A model generated the notes under the pieces. It ran no database searches and was not told where the DNA came from. It saw nothing but the letters and a program-made list of their open reading frames with translations. The translations under genes and the position numbers were made by a program. A stretch of 51,100 nt of DNA from Nitrospira sp. (GTDB lineage: Bacteria > Nitrospirota > Nitrospiria > Nitrospirales > Nitrospiraceae), in the NCBI GenBank assembly GCA_024330965.1, contig JANDJL010000023.1, positions 1 through 51,100 on the forward strand, read 5' to 3'. How positions within the stretch are numbered: the first letter of the stretch is position 1; each line of letters starts with the position of its first letter. Below, piece after piece: positions 17,906 through 26,798 of this stretch.

Positions 17906-19900
17906 GTGTGTGGTCTAACTGGTTTCTTTGCTGGCAGCGCAGCCTGGCCAAACGAAGCTAGGGTGCTGGTCAAACGCCTGGCCGACACCCTGACCCACCG
18001 CGGCCCGGATGATGCCGGGGTGTGGGTGGATGAGCAGGCGGGCATAGCCTTGGCACACCGGCGCCTTGCGGTGCTCGACCTTTCTTCGGCCGGACACCAG
18101 CCGATGGTGTCGCCTTCCGGCCGTTACGTCATCTCTTACAATGGGGAGGTCTACAACCACCTGGCAATGCGCGCCGAGCTGGAAACAGTCGGCGCTGGCG
18201 GATCGGCCTCCGTGGCTTGGCGCGGCCACTCGGATACCGAGACGCTGCTCGCGGCGATCGAGGTCTGGGGCATCGAGGCGACACTCCAAAAAACCGTCGG
18301 CATGTTCGCGTTGGCCCTGTGGGATCGCCAGACGCGCACCCTGACACTGGCTCGTGATCGGATAGGCGAGAAGCCGCTCTATTACGGCTGGGTGCGGGGG
18401 GCCTTGGTGTTTGCTTCCGAATTGAAGGCGATCCGAGCATTCCCTGGTTTCGACAATGCGATTGACCGACGGGCGTTGGCCCTGTACCTGCGGCACAACT
18501 ATGTGCCGGCGCCCTATTCAATTTACCAGGGGATCTATAAGCTGCCGCCTGGCTGCTGGGTGCAATTCAGTGGTCACGGTTCTCCCCAATCTCCTTCGCC
18601 TCCAGCGAGGGGAGAGATTCGCACCTACTGGTCGCTGCGCGACATCGCCGAGAAGGGGCTGGCCAGTCCGTTTTCCGGCACAGAGCAAGAGGCTGTGGAT
18701 GAGCTCGAACGGCTCCTGACACAAAGCCTGGCTGGGCAGATGATCGCCGACGTGCCGCTGGGCGCGTTTCTCTCCGGTGGTATCGACTCCTCCACGGTGG
18801 TGGCCTTGATGCAAACGCTCTCAGCTCGCCCCGTCAAAACCTTCACCATCGGTTTTTACGAAGGGGACTACGACGAAGCCCGGCACGCCAAGGCTGTGGC
18901 TCGGCATCTGGGCACCGAGCACACCGAACTCTATGTGACCCCCGACCAAGCGCAAGCGGTCATTCCACATCTGCCGGATCTGTATGATGAGCCGTTTTCG
19001 GACTCGTCCCAGATTCCGACCGCGCTTGTCTCGCAGTTGGCACGACAACAGGTGACGGTGGCTCTTTCCGGCGATGGCGGCGATGAACTGTTTGGGGGCT
19101 ATAACCGGTATTTCATCGCGATCGATCTCTGGCGCTGGTTTCGCCGTCTGCCTCTTGCGGTGCGCCAGCGGCTCGCCGCCTGGATCAAACAGGTCTCACC
19201 CGCAACCTGGAATCGGATCGTGTCGCCGGTGCAGCCGTTTCTCGCATCCCACCTCCGCTATGCCAACCCCGGTGACAAGCTGCACAAGGCAGCAGCGTTG
19301 TTTGCCGCCCGCCGCCCAGAAGAGATGTACGTCAAGTTGGTGTCACACTGGGATGACCCGGCCAGTCTTGTCCTTGACACAGAGGAACCTTTGACACCGG
19401 TTCGCGATCCCCAAGCATGGCTGGGCTGCCCAGAGTTCGAACACGGCATGATGTATCTGGATGCGATCACCTATCTTCCCGATGACATCCTGGTCAAGAT
19501 CGACCGAGCCGCGATGGGGGTCTCGTTAGAAACGAGGGTGCCGTTTTTGGATCATCGCCTCGTGGAGTTTGCCTGGCGCCTCCCCCTTTCGATGAAAATC
19601 CGCGAGGGCCAAGGCAAGCGGCTGTTGAGGCAAGTACTTGCCCGCATGGTGCCCCAAGAACTCATGGCGCGCCCGAAAACCGGCTTCGGTGTCCCTCTCG
19701 ATCACTGGCTACGGGGTCCGCTCAGGGCATGGGCGGAGGAGTTGCTTGCTGAAGAGCGGCTACGCAAAGAGGCATTCTTCGATCCAGTTCCGATTCGGCA
19801 GAAATGGGTCGAGCATCTATCCGGCCGACGCAATTGGCAGTACCATCTGTGGGATGTCTTGATGTGGGAAGCTTGGCTTGATCGACAACAGGCTGCATAA
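17906..19900 (+). CDS. asnB: Glutamine-hydrolysing asparagine synthase (AsnB type)
   Basis: A 664-residue two-domain enzyme. The start is GTG 17906, which puts the catalytic nucleophile at Cys2 (MCGLTGFF) as the family requires. The N-terminal glutaminase has LTHRGPDDAGVW and SYNGEVYNHLAMR; the synthetase domain has the PP-loop LSGGIDSSTVVAL near residue 289 and ALSGDGGDELFGGY. In glycan clusters such proteins often amidate uronic acids rather than make asparagine (inference). An unusual GSPQSPSPPARGE stretch near residue 230 looks like an inserted palindromic repeat translated in frame. Confidence 0.88.
   Translation: MCGLTGFFAGSAAWPNEARVLVKRLADTLTHRGPDDAGVWVDEQAGIALAHRRLAVLDLSSAGHQPMVSPSGRYVISYNGEVYNHLAMRAELETVGAGGSASVAWRGHSDTETLLAAIEVWGIEATLQKTVGMFALALWDRQTRTLTLARDRIGEKPLYYGWVRGALVFASELKAIRAFPGFDNAIDRRALALYLRHNYVPAPYSIYQGIYKLPPGCWVQFSGHGSPQSPSPPARGEIRTYWSLRDIAEKGLASPFSGTEQEAVDELERLLTQSLAGQMIADVPLGAFLSGGIDSSTVVALMQTLSARPVKTFTIGFYEGDYDEARHAKAVARHLGTEHTELYVTPDQAQAVIPHLPDLYDEPFSDSSQIPTALVSQLARQQVTVALSGDGGDELFGGYNRYFIAIDLWRWFRRLPLAVRQRLAAWIKQVSPATWNRIVSPVQPFLASHLRYANPGDKLHKAAALFAARRPEEMYVKLVSHWDDPASLVLDTEEPLTPVRDPQAWLGCPEFEHGMMYLDAITYLPDDILVKIDRAAMGVSLETRVPFLDHRLVEFAWRLPLSMKIREGQGKRLLRQVLARMVPQELMARPKTGFGVPLDHWLRGPLRAWAEELLAEERLRKEAFFDPVPIRQKWVEHLSGRRNWQYHLWDVLMWEAWLDRQQAA
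18581..18615 (+). repeat. REP-like palindrome inside asnB
   Basis: TCTCCCC (18581-18587) and GGGGAGA (18609-18615) form inverted arms around 21 bases. The translated product (SPQSPSPPARGE) resembles the low-complexity peptides produced by the larger REP-like elements at 48.3, 49.4 and 50.9 kb. Whether it was inserted is inferred from its odd composition within a conserved enzyme. Confidence 0.5.
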
Positions 19901-21233
19901 AGGTCTTTGGTCAACGTTACACCATGGCGTGACGCCCCAGACGATTGGTTGCGGGGTGTTTTTGTATGTCATGGCGATGGGGCTGCTGTTACAGAAGGTG
20001 ATCCTGCCTCTGACCCCCTGGCATGCGGGCCATGGTTTGCTGGCTGGAGGGGATTGGGTTAGATTTCATTCGATCGCCGACCGGCTCGCACAGACGATTG
20101 AAGGACAGGGGTGGAATCACTGGGTGCTCAGGCCTGAAGGTCAGGCACCAAGCGGTGTCGCCGCGGCATTGTACGTCCTGACAGGGATTCATGAGCCTTG
20201 GGTCGTATTACCTGTCAATGCAACGCTCTATGCCATGGCAGCCACCTGTTTGTGGCATGCTGTGTTTTTGATCAGTCGCAGTCGCAACACTGCACTCTTC
20301 GTGCTCGTACCGATGATGCTTTTTCCTTCAACAGCAATGATCTGGGGACAAATCCACAAGGATGTTTGGGTATTGGCTGGCGTGCTGGGCCTCGTGCGGG
20401 GGTTTGTGAACCTGGACCGGACAAGATCCATGCGGGACGGTTTACGACTGGCCTGCCTGACGAGTCTATCAACTGGCCTGATCTGGATTATGCGACCGTA
20501 TGCAGCGAAAATATTCCTTGCGGCCAGTGTCCTTGCGGTACTTGTCCTGGCCGTGCTCGACAGGCCTCGCCATCGGGCGTGGTGGGGCGCAGCGGGTCTC
20601 TTTTTGCTGATACAGGCCATTGTCGTGGTCCAGGCGCCGGTCGAAGCGCCGGCCCAAGTTTGTGACGTTTGGTATCAGCAGCCGCCAATCCCGGTGCTCG
20701 ATCGGCAGCTCGCTTCGCTGGCCTGTACACGCGAGGCGTTCCGTGTGAGTTATCCTCTGGCCGGAAGCAATATTGATGTGGACGTGGCATTTCATCACGT
20801 CAGAGACCTTGTCCGGTACCTTCCGCGTGCGCTGCAGATTGCGCTGTTTGCGCCGTTTCCTACTATGTGGGTCGAGGTCACCCACGCTGTGCAGCCTGGT
20901 GGTGGTGTCCAACGGTTATTGGTGATCCCGGAAATGGTTGTCTATTACCTGGCGCTTGTGGGCTGTGTGGGATTCTTGGTGCCGGCTGGCGGGCAGAGGC
21001 AAGCGATCCTTGTGGCATTGTTTGGATTTGCGGTAGTGATTGCGTGGATATACGCCCTGGTTGTGACGAATGTCGGGACGCTCTACCGGATGCGGTATCC
21101 GGCCATGCTGCTCTTGTGCGCCATAGGAGGCTGGGGGTGGACGCGGCTGTGGGCCAAGAGGACCAGGTTTTTCCCTCCCGCCCCACGCCCATCAGAGAGT
21201 CACCGTGCCCAAGCTCCTGTTCGTCGTCACTGA
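19878..21233 (+). CDS. Multi-spanning membrane protein of the polysaccharide cluster (unknown function)
   Basis: A protein of up to 451 residues with about ten hydrophobic helices (for example GVFLYVMAMGLLLQKVILPL, FVLVPMMLFP, ALVGCVGFLVPAG and YPAMLLLCAIGGWGW) and a central periplasmic-type loop with three cysteines. TTG 19878 is the farthest start and overlaps asnB by 23 bases; GTG 19929 is an alternative. I recognise no named family. It could be the polymerase (Wzy-like), which the cluster otherwise lacks, or an integral glycosyltransferase; both are guesses from topology and position. The long stretch MRPYAAKIFLAASVLAVLVL is typical of such proteins. Confidence 0.7.
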   Translation: MIDNRLHKGLWSTLHHGVTPQTIGCGVFLYVMAMGLLLQKVILPLTPWHAGHGLLAGGDWVRFHSIADRLAQTIEGQGWNHWVLRPEGQAPSGVAAALYVLTGIHEPWVVLPVNATLYAMAATCLWHAVFLISRSRNTALFVLVPMMLFPSTAMIWGQIHKDVWVLAGVLGLVRGFVNLDRTRSMRDGLRLACLTSLSTGLIWIMRPYAAKIFLAASVLAVLVLAVLDRPRHRAWWGAAGLFLLIQAIVVVQAPVEAPAQVCDVWYQQPPIPVLDRQLASLACTREAFRVSYPLAGSNIDVDVAFHHVRDLVRYLPRALQIALFAPFPTMWVEVTHAVQPGGGVQRLLVIPEMVVYYLALVGCVGFLVPAGGQRQAILVALFGFAVVIAWIYALVVTNVGTLYRMRYPAMLLLCAIGGWGWTRLWAKRTRFFPPAPRPSESHRAQAPVRRH

Positions 21234-22308
21234 AGACTGGTACTTCGTGTCGCACCGCCTTCCGCTCGCGGTCGCGGCGCGGGATGCCGGGTTCGAGGTG
21301 TTAGTGGCGACACGCCTGGCGCAGCATGGGCCGGAGATCGAGGCGGCTGGGCTATGTGCCACACCGTTCGAGATGAACCGGCGGGGGTTGAATCCCATTG
21401 GCCTCTTGCGCGAGGCGCTGGCCTTGGCGCGCCTGTTTCGATGCGAGCGGCCCGATATTGTGCATCTCGTGGCGCTGAGGCCGGTAGTGGCGGGCGGGCT
21501 CGCGGCGTGCCTGGCAGGCGTGCATCGTGTCGTTTCAGCAGTTACCGGCATGGGCTTCCTCTTTACGGAAGGAGGGAGGCTGCCGTGGGTACGCAAGGTG
21601 GTGCAAAGGCTTCTGCCTCGGCTGCTTGCTCGTGGGCTGACGATCGTGCAAAACGAAGAGGACGCGCGTCAATTGCAGTCGTTTGGCCTGTCCCGCCAAC
21701 GTCTCCGGCTGATTCCCGGTGCCGGCGTCGATACAGGACGCTTCACACCCCGCTCTCCCTCCGGCCACATTCCGATTGTGATGATGGCTTCGCGCCTCTT
21801 GTGGGACAAAGGGGTGGGGGAGTTCGTCGCGGCCGCACGCCAGTTGCACGATCGCCACGCCCGCTTTGTGTTGGTGGGGGCCGTCGATGCCGACAATCCG
21901 GCCTCCATCACCGAAGCCCAACTCAAGCAGTGGGTGACCGAGGGGGTCGTGGAATGGTGGGGGCACCGCGAGGACATGGCCGCCACCCTGAGTGAAGCAA
22001 CGGTTTTCTGCCTGCCATCTTATCGTGAGGGGTTGCCGAAAGTGCTGCTGGAGGCCATGGCCTGTGGCAAGCCGTGTATCACGACCGAGGCGCCGGGCTG
22101 TCGGGATGCCGTGCGGGATGGCGACAATGGCCTGTTGGTGCCAGTCAAGGATGCCGAGGCCCTCGCCGCTGCCATCGCGCGTTTGCTTGATGATCCCACA
22201 CTCTGCCGGCGCATGGGTGAGCGGAGCCGGCAACGGGCTGTCGAGGAATTCAGCCAGGAACGGGTGATCACCGACACCTTGGCGGTGTACCGGGAGGTGT
22301 TGGCGTGA
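21205..22308 (+). CDS. GT4-family glycosyltransferase
   Basis: A 367-residue GT-B enzyme starting at GTG 21205, overlapping the previous gene by 29 bases. The N-terminus (LLFVVTEDWYFVSHRLPLA) and HLVALRPVVAGG are typical of the WbpH/PglA-like branch that acts early in O-antigen and N-glycan assembly. Donor-site motifs: MMASRLLWDKGVGEFVAAAR and SYREGLPKVLLEAMACGKP. Its downstream neighbours are an epimerase and an initiating transferase, an arrangement common in O-antigen clusters. It probably adds the second sugar. Confidence 0.87.
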   Translation: MPKLLFVVTEDWYFVSHRLPLAVAARDAGFEVLVATRLAQHGPEIEAAGLCATPFEMNRRGLNPIGLLREALALARLFRCERPDIVHLVALRPVVAGGLAACLAGVHRVVSAVTGMGFLFTEGGRLPWVRKVVQRLLPRLLARGLTIVQNEEDARQLQSFGLSRQRLRLIPGAGVDTGRFTPRSPSGHIPIVMMASRLLWDKGVGEFVAAARQLHDRHARFVLVGAVDADNPASITEAQLKQWVTEGVVEWWGHREDMAATLSEATVFCLPSYREGLPKVLLEAMACGKPCITTEAPGCRDAVRDGDNGLLVPVKDAEALAAAIARLLDDPTLCRRMGERSRQRAVEEFSQERVITDTLAVYREVLA

Positions 22309-23219
22309 GGGTGCTGGTCACCGGGGCCACCGGCTTCATTGGTCGGCGGCTTCTTTGGCCTGGTGAACGGGTGTTCGTGCGCAGACCTGCAGGGCTGCCC
22401 AACGAGGTGGTCGGCGATCTACTTAACCCCGTCTCGCTTGCCAGAGCCTGCGAAGGGATGGAGACAGTCTTTCATTGCGCTGGCTATGCTCATGCCTTTT
22501 CCTCCTCGGATCCCGACATTCATTGGCGGATCAATTTCGAGGGTACGCGCAATCTTGTGAATGCTGCCGGCCAAGCAGGAGTTCGGCACTTTGTATTCCT
22601 TTCCAGCGTGAAGGCGATGGCCGAGCCGGGTGATCAATGTATCGATGAGGATTGGCCGGGCGAGCCGGCGACGCCTTACGGCAAGGCCAAGCTCGCGGCT
22701 GAAAAGGCGGTGCTGGAGACGGGCGGGAAGTATGGCATGGACGTGGTGAACCTGCGGCTCGCGATGGTTTACGGTCGGGGCGGGCGGGGGAACCTGGAGC
22801 GCCTAGCGCGGGCGATCCGGGCGGGGTGGATGCCGCCGCTGCCCGAGACGGGCAACCGACGCTCGCTCGTGCATGTGCAGGACGTGGTGGAGGTGATGCG
22901 GCTGGCCGCAGAACGGCCGGAGGCGGCCGGGCGGACGTATATCGTCGCCGATGCGCGCTGTTATTCCACCCGAGCAATCTATGATGCAATCCGTGCCGCG
23001 CTGGGGCTGCCGCGTGTGGGCTGGAGTGTCCCAACCTGGCTCTTGCGGGCCGCCGGGCGACTGCATCCGCGGCTTGACGACATGGTCGATCGGCTGATTG
23101 GCTCGGCCTGCTATTCTCCGGCCCGCATCGAGCGGGAATTGGGTTGGCGGGCACGGGTGGGGCTCAAAGAAGGGCTGAGAGAAATGTTGGGGATCCATGC
23201 AGATGGTGAATGCGATTGA
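22305..23219 (+). CDS. NAD-dependent sugar epimerase/dehydratase
   Basis: A 304-residue extended-SDR protein starting at GTG 22305 (GTGA overlap with the preceding stop). It has the Rossmann motif VTGATGFIGRRLL, the NAD-binding VFHCAGYAH, and the Ser-Tyr-Lys active site (FLSSVKAMAE; TPYGKAKLAAEKAV). It acts on a UDP- or dTDP-sugar. The pairing with a GT4 and a PglC-like transferase resembles WbpV/Gne-type C4 epimerase or 4-ketoreductase modules. A GC-rich, clearly non-AT gene, unlike the methyltransferases upstream. Confidence 0.85.
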   Translation: MRVLVTGATGFIGRRLLWPGERVFVRRPAGLPNEVVGDLLNPVSLARACEGMETVFHCAGYAHAFSSSDPDIHWRINFEGTRNLVNAAGQAGVRHFVFLSSVKAMAEPGDQCIDEDWPGEPATPYGKAKLAAEKAVLETGGKYGMDVVNLRLAMVYGRGGRGNLERLARAIRAGWMPPLPETGNRRSLVHVQDVVEVMRLAAERPEAAGRTYIVADARCYSTRAIYDAIRAALGLPRVGWSVPTWLLRAAGRLHPRLDDMVDRLIGSACYSPARIERELGWRARVGLKEGLREMLGIHADGECD

Positions 23220-23342
23220 CAGTCTGCGTACTTCGGCCTCGGCTGGCGGTATGCGCTCGTGCCGGCTTTGGTCATGGCTGCCGGTTTCGTGTAATTCGAA
23301 ATTGCAACTTTCGATATGTGCAATACGCGGTAAAGTGATGGG

Positions 23343-24508
23343 ATGTTGATCAAGCGCGAGATCACCCAGGAGCTCAAGCAGACGGCAGCGGAATACCCAG
23401 TGGTGACCATCCTAGGGCCGCGTCAGTCGGGAAAGACGACGCTGGCACGTACGACGTTTCCCGCCAAGCCTTGGGTGTCGCTCGAAGATCCGGATGTGCG
23501 CATGGCCGCGGAGGCCGATCCGCGCGGGTTTTTTTCGCAATTCCCTGATGGGGCGATTCTCGACGAAGTTCAGCGCGTGCCGCAGGTGCTTTCGTATTTG
23601 CAGGGAATCGTCGATCGCCGGCCGGGCAAGGGATGTTTTATCCTGACGGGCAGCCATCAACCCAGGCTGCATGAGGCAGTGAGCCAGTCATTGGCGGGCC
23701 GCACCGCGGTGCTGACGCTTTGGCCGTTTTCTTTTGGCGCACTGCGCCGCCATGGCGCAGTCATAGAGCCTTTCGAGCTGATCACGCGGGGCTGTTATCC
23801 CCGCGTTTATCAGGAAAGGCTCGATCCGCGCCGTTTTTACGATGACTATCTGCAGACCTATGTCGAGTGTGATGTGCGCGCGTTGCTCGGGGTGCGCGAT
23901 CTATCCGCGTTCCAGAGGTTTCTCGTGTTGCTCGCCGGCCGGATCGGACAAGTGGTCAACAGGGCCTCGCTGACAAGCGATGTGGGCGTTTCGGCGCCTA
24001 CTCTGCGATAATGGCTGTCGGTGCTCATGGCGTCTTATCTCGTGTTCGAGCTGCCGCCGTGGGTCGAGAACGTCGGCAAGCGGCTGATCAAGTCACCGAA
24101 GCTGTATTTCGCCGACGTCGGCCTGGCCGCGTTTCTGCTGGGCATTCAAAACGCGGAACAAGCCGCCGCGATCCGTTGCGGGGGAGTCTTTATGAGAACC
24201 TGATCGTGACGGATGTGGTCAAGCGGTTGTGCAACGCGGGACAGCGTCCCGAGGTGTTTTTTCCGCGATTCGCATGGCAACGAGGTGGATTTGCTGATCC
24301 GCCGTCATGGCATGCTCGTGCCGGTCGAAATCAAATCAGCCAGAACGTTCTCGACGGAATTTCTGAAAGGCATCGAGCGTTTCAGACAGGTAGCGCCGGA
24401 TGGCCGGGTTGCGGATGGCTTCGTGCTGTTCGATGGCGAGCAGCGCCATGAAATCAAAGGGTGCGAGCCGTCAATCCGTTGCTGCACGATGATTGGCTCG
24501 AGCCTTGA
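23343..24508 (+). pseudogene. Decayed DUF4143-type AAA ATPase gene
   Basis: The N-terminal part is intact: P-loop LGPRQSGKTTLARTTFP, Walker B GAILDEVQRVPQVL, LTGSHQPRLHEAVSQSLAGR and the DUF4143 start. Then an in-frame TAA at 24009-24011 interrupts SAPTLR|WLSVL. A frame change follows near 24180 (GGGGG run) before SLYENLIVTDVVK, and another near 24262 (TTTTTT run) before RDSHGNEVDLLIRR. A last one falls near 24460, after which NPLLHDDWLEP reaches the natural stop at 24508. These ATPases of unknown function are common mobile cargo. One nonsense and three frame changes make function unlikely. Confidence 0.85.
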
Positions 24509-24581
24509 GGCCTTGGGCTCGGAAGAAAGCACCGGCTCGCGCACCGGGGACGGCGATGTATCACGAGATGAGGGACGGGGA

Positions 24582-25139
24582 ATGTTGCGCATGTTCGACA
24601 TAATGTTCGCCCTGCTGGGACTCATCGCGCTCGCGCCCGTGTTGCTCATCTTGTTCATCGCCGGCTGGTTCGACACGGGCTCGCCACTGTTCATCCAGGA
24701 ACGGGTGGGGCGCCACCAACGCCCGTTCCAGCTCATGAAGTTCCGCACGATGCGTCCCGGCACCCCGTCGGTAGGTACTCATCTCGCGGATGCTTCGACA
24801 GTGACGAGGTGGGGGGCGTTTCTGCGCCGCACCAAGCTCGATGAGCTGCCCCAGTTGTGGAATGTGCTGAAGGGCGAGATGAGTCTTGTCGGCCCTCGCC
24901 CGTGCCTGCCCAATCAGCATGAGCTGATCGCAGCCCGCAAGCGGTTGGGAGTGTTCGCGGCGCGTCCCGGTGTCACGGGACTGGCGCAGATCCAGGGCAT
25001 CGATATGTCCACGCCTGAACTTCTGGCCGAAACTGATGCCCGGATGCTCGCTCGACTGGGCGTGGCCGAGTATTTGGGCTGCCTCGCCATGACCCTGCTG
25101 GGGAAAGGGCGCGGCGACCGCATTCGACAGAACCAATGA
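24582..25139 (+). CDS. Undecaprenyl-phosphate sugar phosphotransferase (bacterial sugar transferase, PglC type)
   Basis: A 185-residue monotopic phosphoglycosyl transferase. The start ATG 24582 begins the re-entrant membrane helix ([20 protein letters not shown]). It is followed by [39 protein letters not shown] and LVGPRPCLP, the hallmark PF02397 blocks. It starts glycan assembly by moving a sugar-1-phosphate to undecaprenyl phosphate. The same frame is open upstream into the dead ATPase, so a fused reading is possible on paper, but the enzyme is complete without it. It is the last gene of the cluster. Confidence 0.9.
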   Translation: MLRMFDIMFALLGLIALAPVLLILFIAGWFDTGSPLFIQERVGRHQRPFQLMKFRTMRPGTPSVGTHLADASTVTRWGAFLRRTKLDELPQLWNVLKGEMSLVGPRPCLPNQHELIAARKRLGVFAARPGVTGLAQIQGIDMSTPELLAETDARMLARLGVAEYLGCLAMTLLGKGRGDRIRQNQ

Positions 25140-25195
25140 CAACAATCTCGGCCGAGCCGGTTGAGGAATCGCTGCCGGCCCAGATCCGAATACAT

Positions 25196-25273
25196 TGGTG
25201 GTCCCAACGGGATTCGAACCCGTGTTTAAGCCTTGAGAGGGCTCCGTCCTAGGCCAGGCTAGACGATGGGACC
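25196..25273 (-). tRNA. tRNA-Glu (anticodon CTC)
   Basis: The minus strand folds into a cloverleaf. The acceptor pairs GGTCCCA with TGGGACC, the anticodon stem GAGCC/GGCTT closes the loop CTCTCAA (anticodon CTC), and the T-loop contains GGTTCGAATCC. CCA is encoded. It lies 56 bases past the end of the polysaccharide cluster. Confidence 0.95.
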
Positions 25274-25412
25274 ACGTCTTGTCTCTCTGCCCTTCGCGCG
25301 AGCGTGGGACCGCGCCGCTGGCGTTGCCGCCGGGAAGAAGGTAAAACCGCCGAGGACGGTAGCACAGGGCCCTTGGGGTTTGCAACGGGAGCACTTGCTG
25401 TCTCCAGCCCTC

Positions 25413-25441
25413 TTGACAGGAGATCACGGCCAGCCTAGCCT
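25413..25441 (+). promoter_or_regulatory. Candidate sigma70 promoter
   Basis: TTGACA (25413-25418), 17 bases, then TAGCCT (25436-25441), placed about 70 bases before the hypothetical gene at 25509. The -10 is weak. Confidence 0.4.
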
Positions 25442-25508
25442 GTTTACCTGCCGCGTCGGCGAATGGGTAATGCGCTCGTCTAGCGCGGTTCTTTGCTCAC
25501 GGCAAACC

Positions 25509-26081
25509 ATGCGAGAGAATTTCTCCCCATTTTTTCCAGGAACATCAGCAAGTCGAACGAGTCTCGAAGGGAAGGGCGTGCGCCAACAGCGATTCGAGCT
25601 GCTTATCGGCTCCAATGTATTCCGAGACACCAACGGCGTGGTGAAGGTTGAGGAGAAAGAGCAGCTCGTCTTGGAATTGCTGCCCGACGAGGGATTGTTG
25701 CTCGTCACGATGGACTTGTACGACGAACATGGCGTCCACGTCGCACACCTGCGGCGCAACAGGTTTGCAGTGAATCAGTCGGGACAGTTCAGCGTCGAGA
25801 CCCATCACGCCATCGACCGCATCGGCAACGATCCCCCTTCGGTTCGATTGTTCGACACGCGGTCCGGACTTTCCGTGCTCGAAGCCCATATGATTTCGGA
25901 GCATCGAGTGCACATTTTATCCGGTCGGTTCCATTCGCATCGCGGCACGCCGGTTGAGATCACCCCCCACTATTGTCGTCTCGGATCACAGGCAACGTTG
26001 TTCGGTGAAATCGTCGAAGCCCGAGGCGGCATGATCGTCCTCGACTCCCAACGTCCGCGGCCGTTCTCCCCTACACCATGA
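25509..26081 (+). CDS. Conserved-type hypothetical protein
   Basis: A 190-residue soluble protein with no signal peptide or membrane segment. The core reads RFELLIGSNVFRDTNGVVKV, then LVLELLPDEGLLLVTMDLYD and HAIDRIGNDPPSVRLFD, in a mainly beta pattern. I do not recognise a family. I start at ATG 25509 since it follows a usable promoter and avoids reading through the tRNA flank. It is in the same direction as the next two genes, which may form one transcript. Confidence 0.6.
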   Translation: MRENFSPFFPGTSASRTSLEGKGVRQQRFELLIGSNVFRDTNGVVKVEEKEQLVLELLPDEGLLLVTMDLYDEHGVHVAHLRRNRFAVNQSGQFSVETHHAIDRIGNDPPSVRLFDTRSGLSVLEAHMISEHRVHILSGRFHSHRGTPVEITPHYCRLGSQATLFGEIVEARGGMIVLDSQRPRPFSPTP

Positions 26082-26255
26082 CCCCCGACGGCAATCACGC
26101 AACCGGTCTTTCACGAGGTCTCATTGCCGTTCAGAACGAACAGGCTTCTTCCACACACTCGCGAACTTTCTCGGCACGACCGTTCCGCATTCACAACGCT
26201 CACGATAAGCCCCGTTCGATCGGGGACATCGCGCTGGCATGACGCCGATCACCTC

Positions 26256-26696
26256 ATGACGGATTTTCTCAAACCCACGGTGCAGGCCTTCCTTGTCTGC
26301 GACCACGTCATCGAAGACAGTCTGACGAAAAAAAAGAGCGTGATCGGCATCTTCACGCACCTCCAAGCCTCGGTTTTTCCCTTCCACCACCAACATATGG
26401 GACTCTACTTTTGCCTGACGGACGTGGAGGGCACCCATCAGTTCGACATCGATCTTGTATGTCTCAACAACGAACAGCTCGTCTGTCGCGCCGTTCTTCC
26501 CAACATCCTCATCGGAGATCGGCTGCAGATTTCTGATTTTGGCATCAACATCCCCTCATTGATCGTTCCCTCACCAGGGCGATATGAGTTTCGATTGAAG
26601 ATGGACGGACATCTGATCGCACAGAAGGACTTTAACGTGGTGCAGGCGATGCCGCCTCGCATCACAGGACAGTCACCCGAAGAGCCAATCCAATAG
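26256..26696 (+). CDS. DUF6941-like protein
   Basis: A 146-residue cytoplasmic protein. The conserved start AFLVCDHVIEDSLTKKKSVI followed by GIFTHLQ, and the beta-sandwich-like remainder (LYFCLTDVEGTHQFDIDLVC; LPNILIGDRLQISDFGINIP; PGRYEFRLKMDG), match what I know of the DUF6941 family, which has no known function. I use ATG 26256 because the upstream reading adds only low-complexity, basic residues. It is 102 bases ahead of glnS. Confidence 0.65.
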   Translation: MTDFLKPTVQAFLVCDHVIEDSLTKKKSVIGIFTHLQASVFPFHHQHMGLYFCLTDVEGTHQFDIDLVCLNNEQLVCRAVLPNILIGDRLQISDFGINIPSLIVPSPGRYEFRLKMDGHLIAQKDFNVVQAMPPRITGQSPEEPIQ

Positions 26697-26798
26697 GGTT
26701 ACCTGCCGCCGACCATTCCCCCGCACGTTCTTCTGTGCTAGAAATGCTTGGATGCCATTCATGATGGATCACACCGATTTGATGACGGAAGGAATCAC

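Noticed and set aside
24213..25139. A real ATPase-sugar transferase fusion
   Set aside because: The true ATPase stop (24508) is in another frame, reached by a known end sequence NPLLHDDWLEP; the fusion frame arises only from decay.
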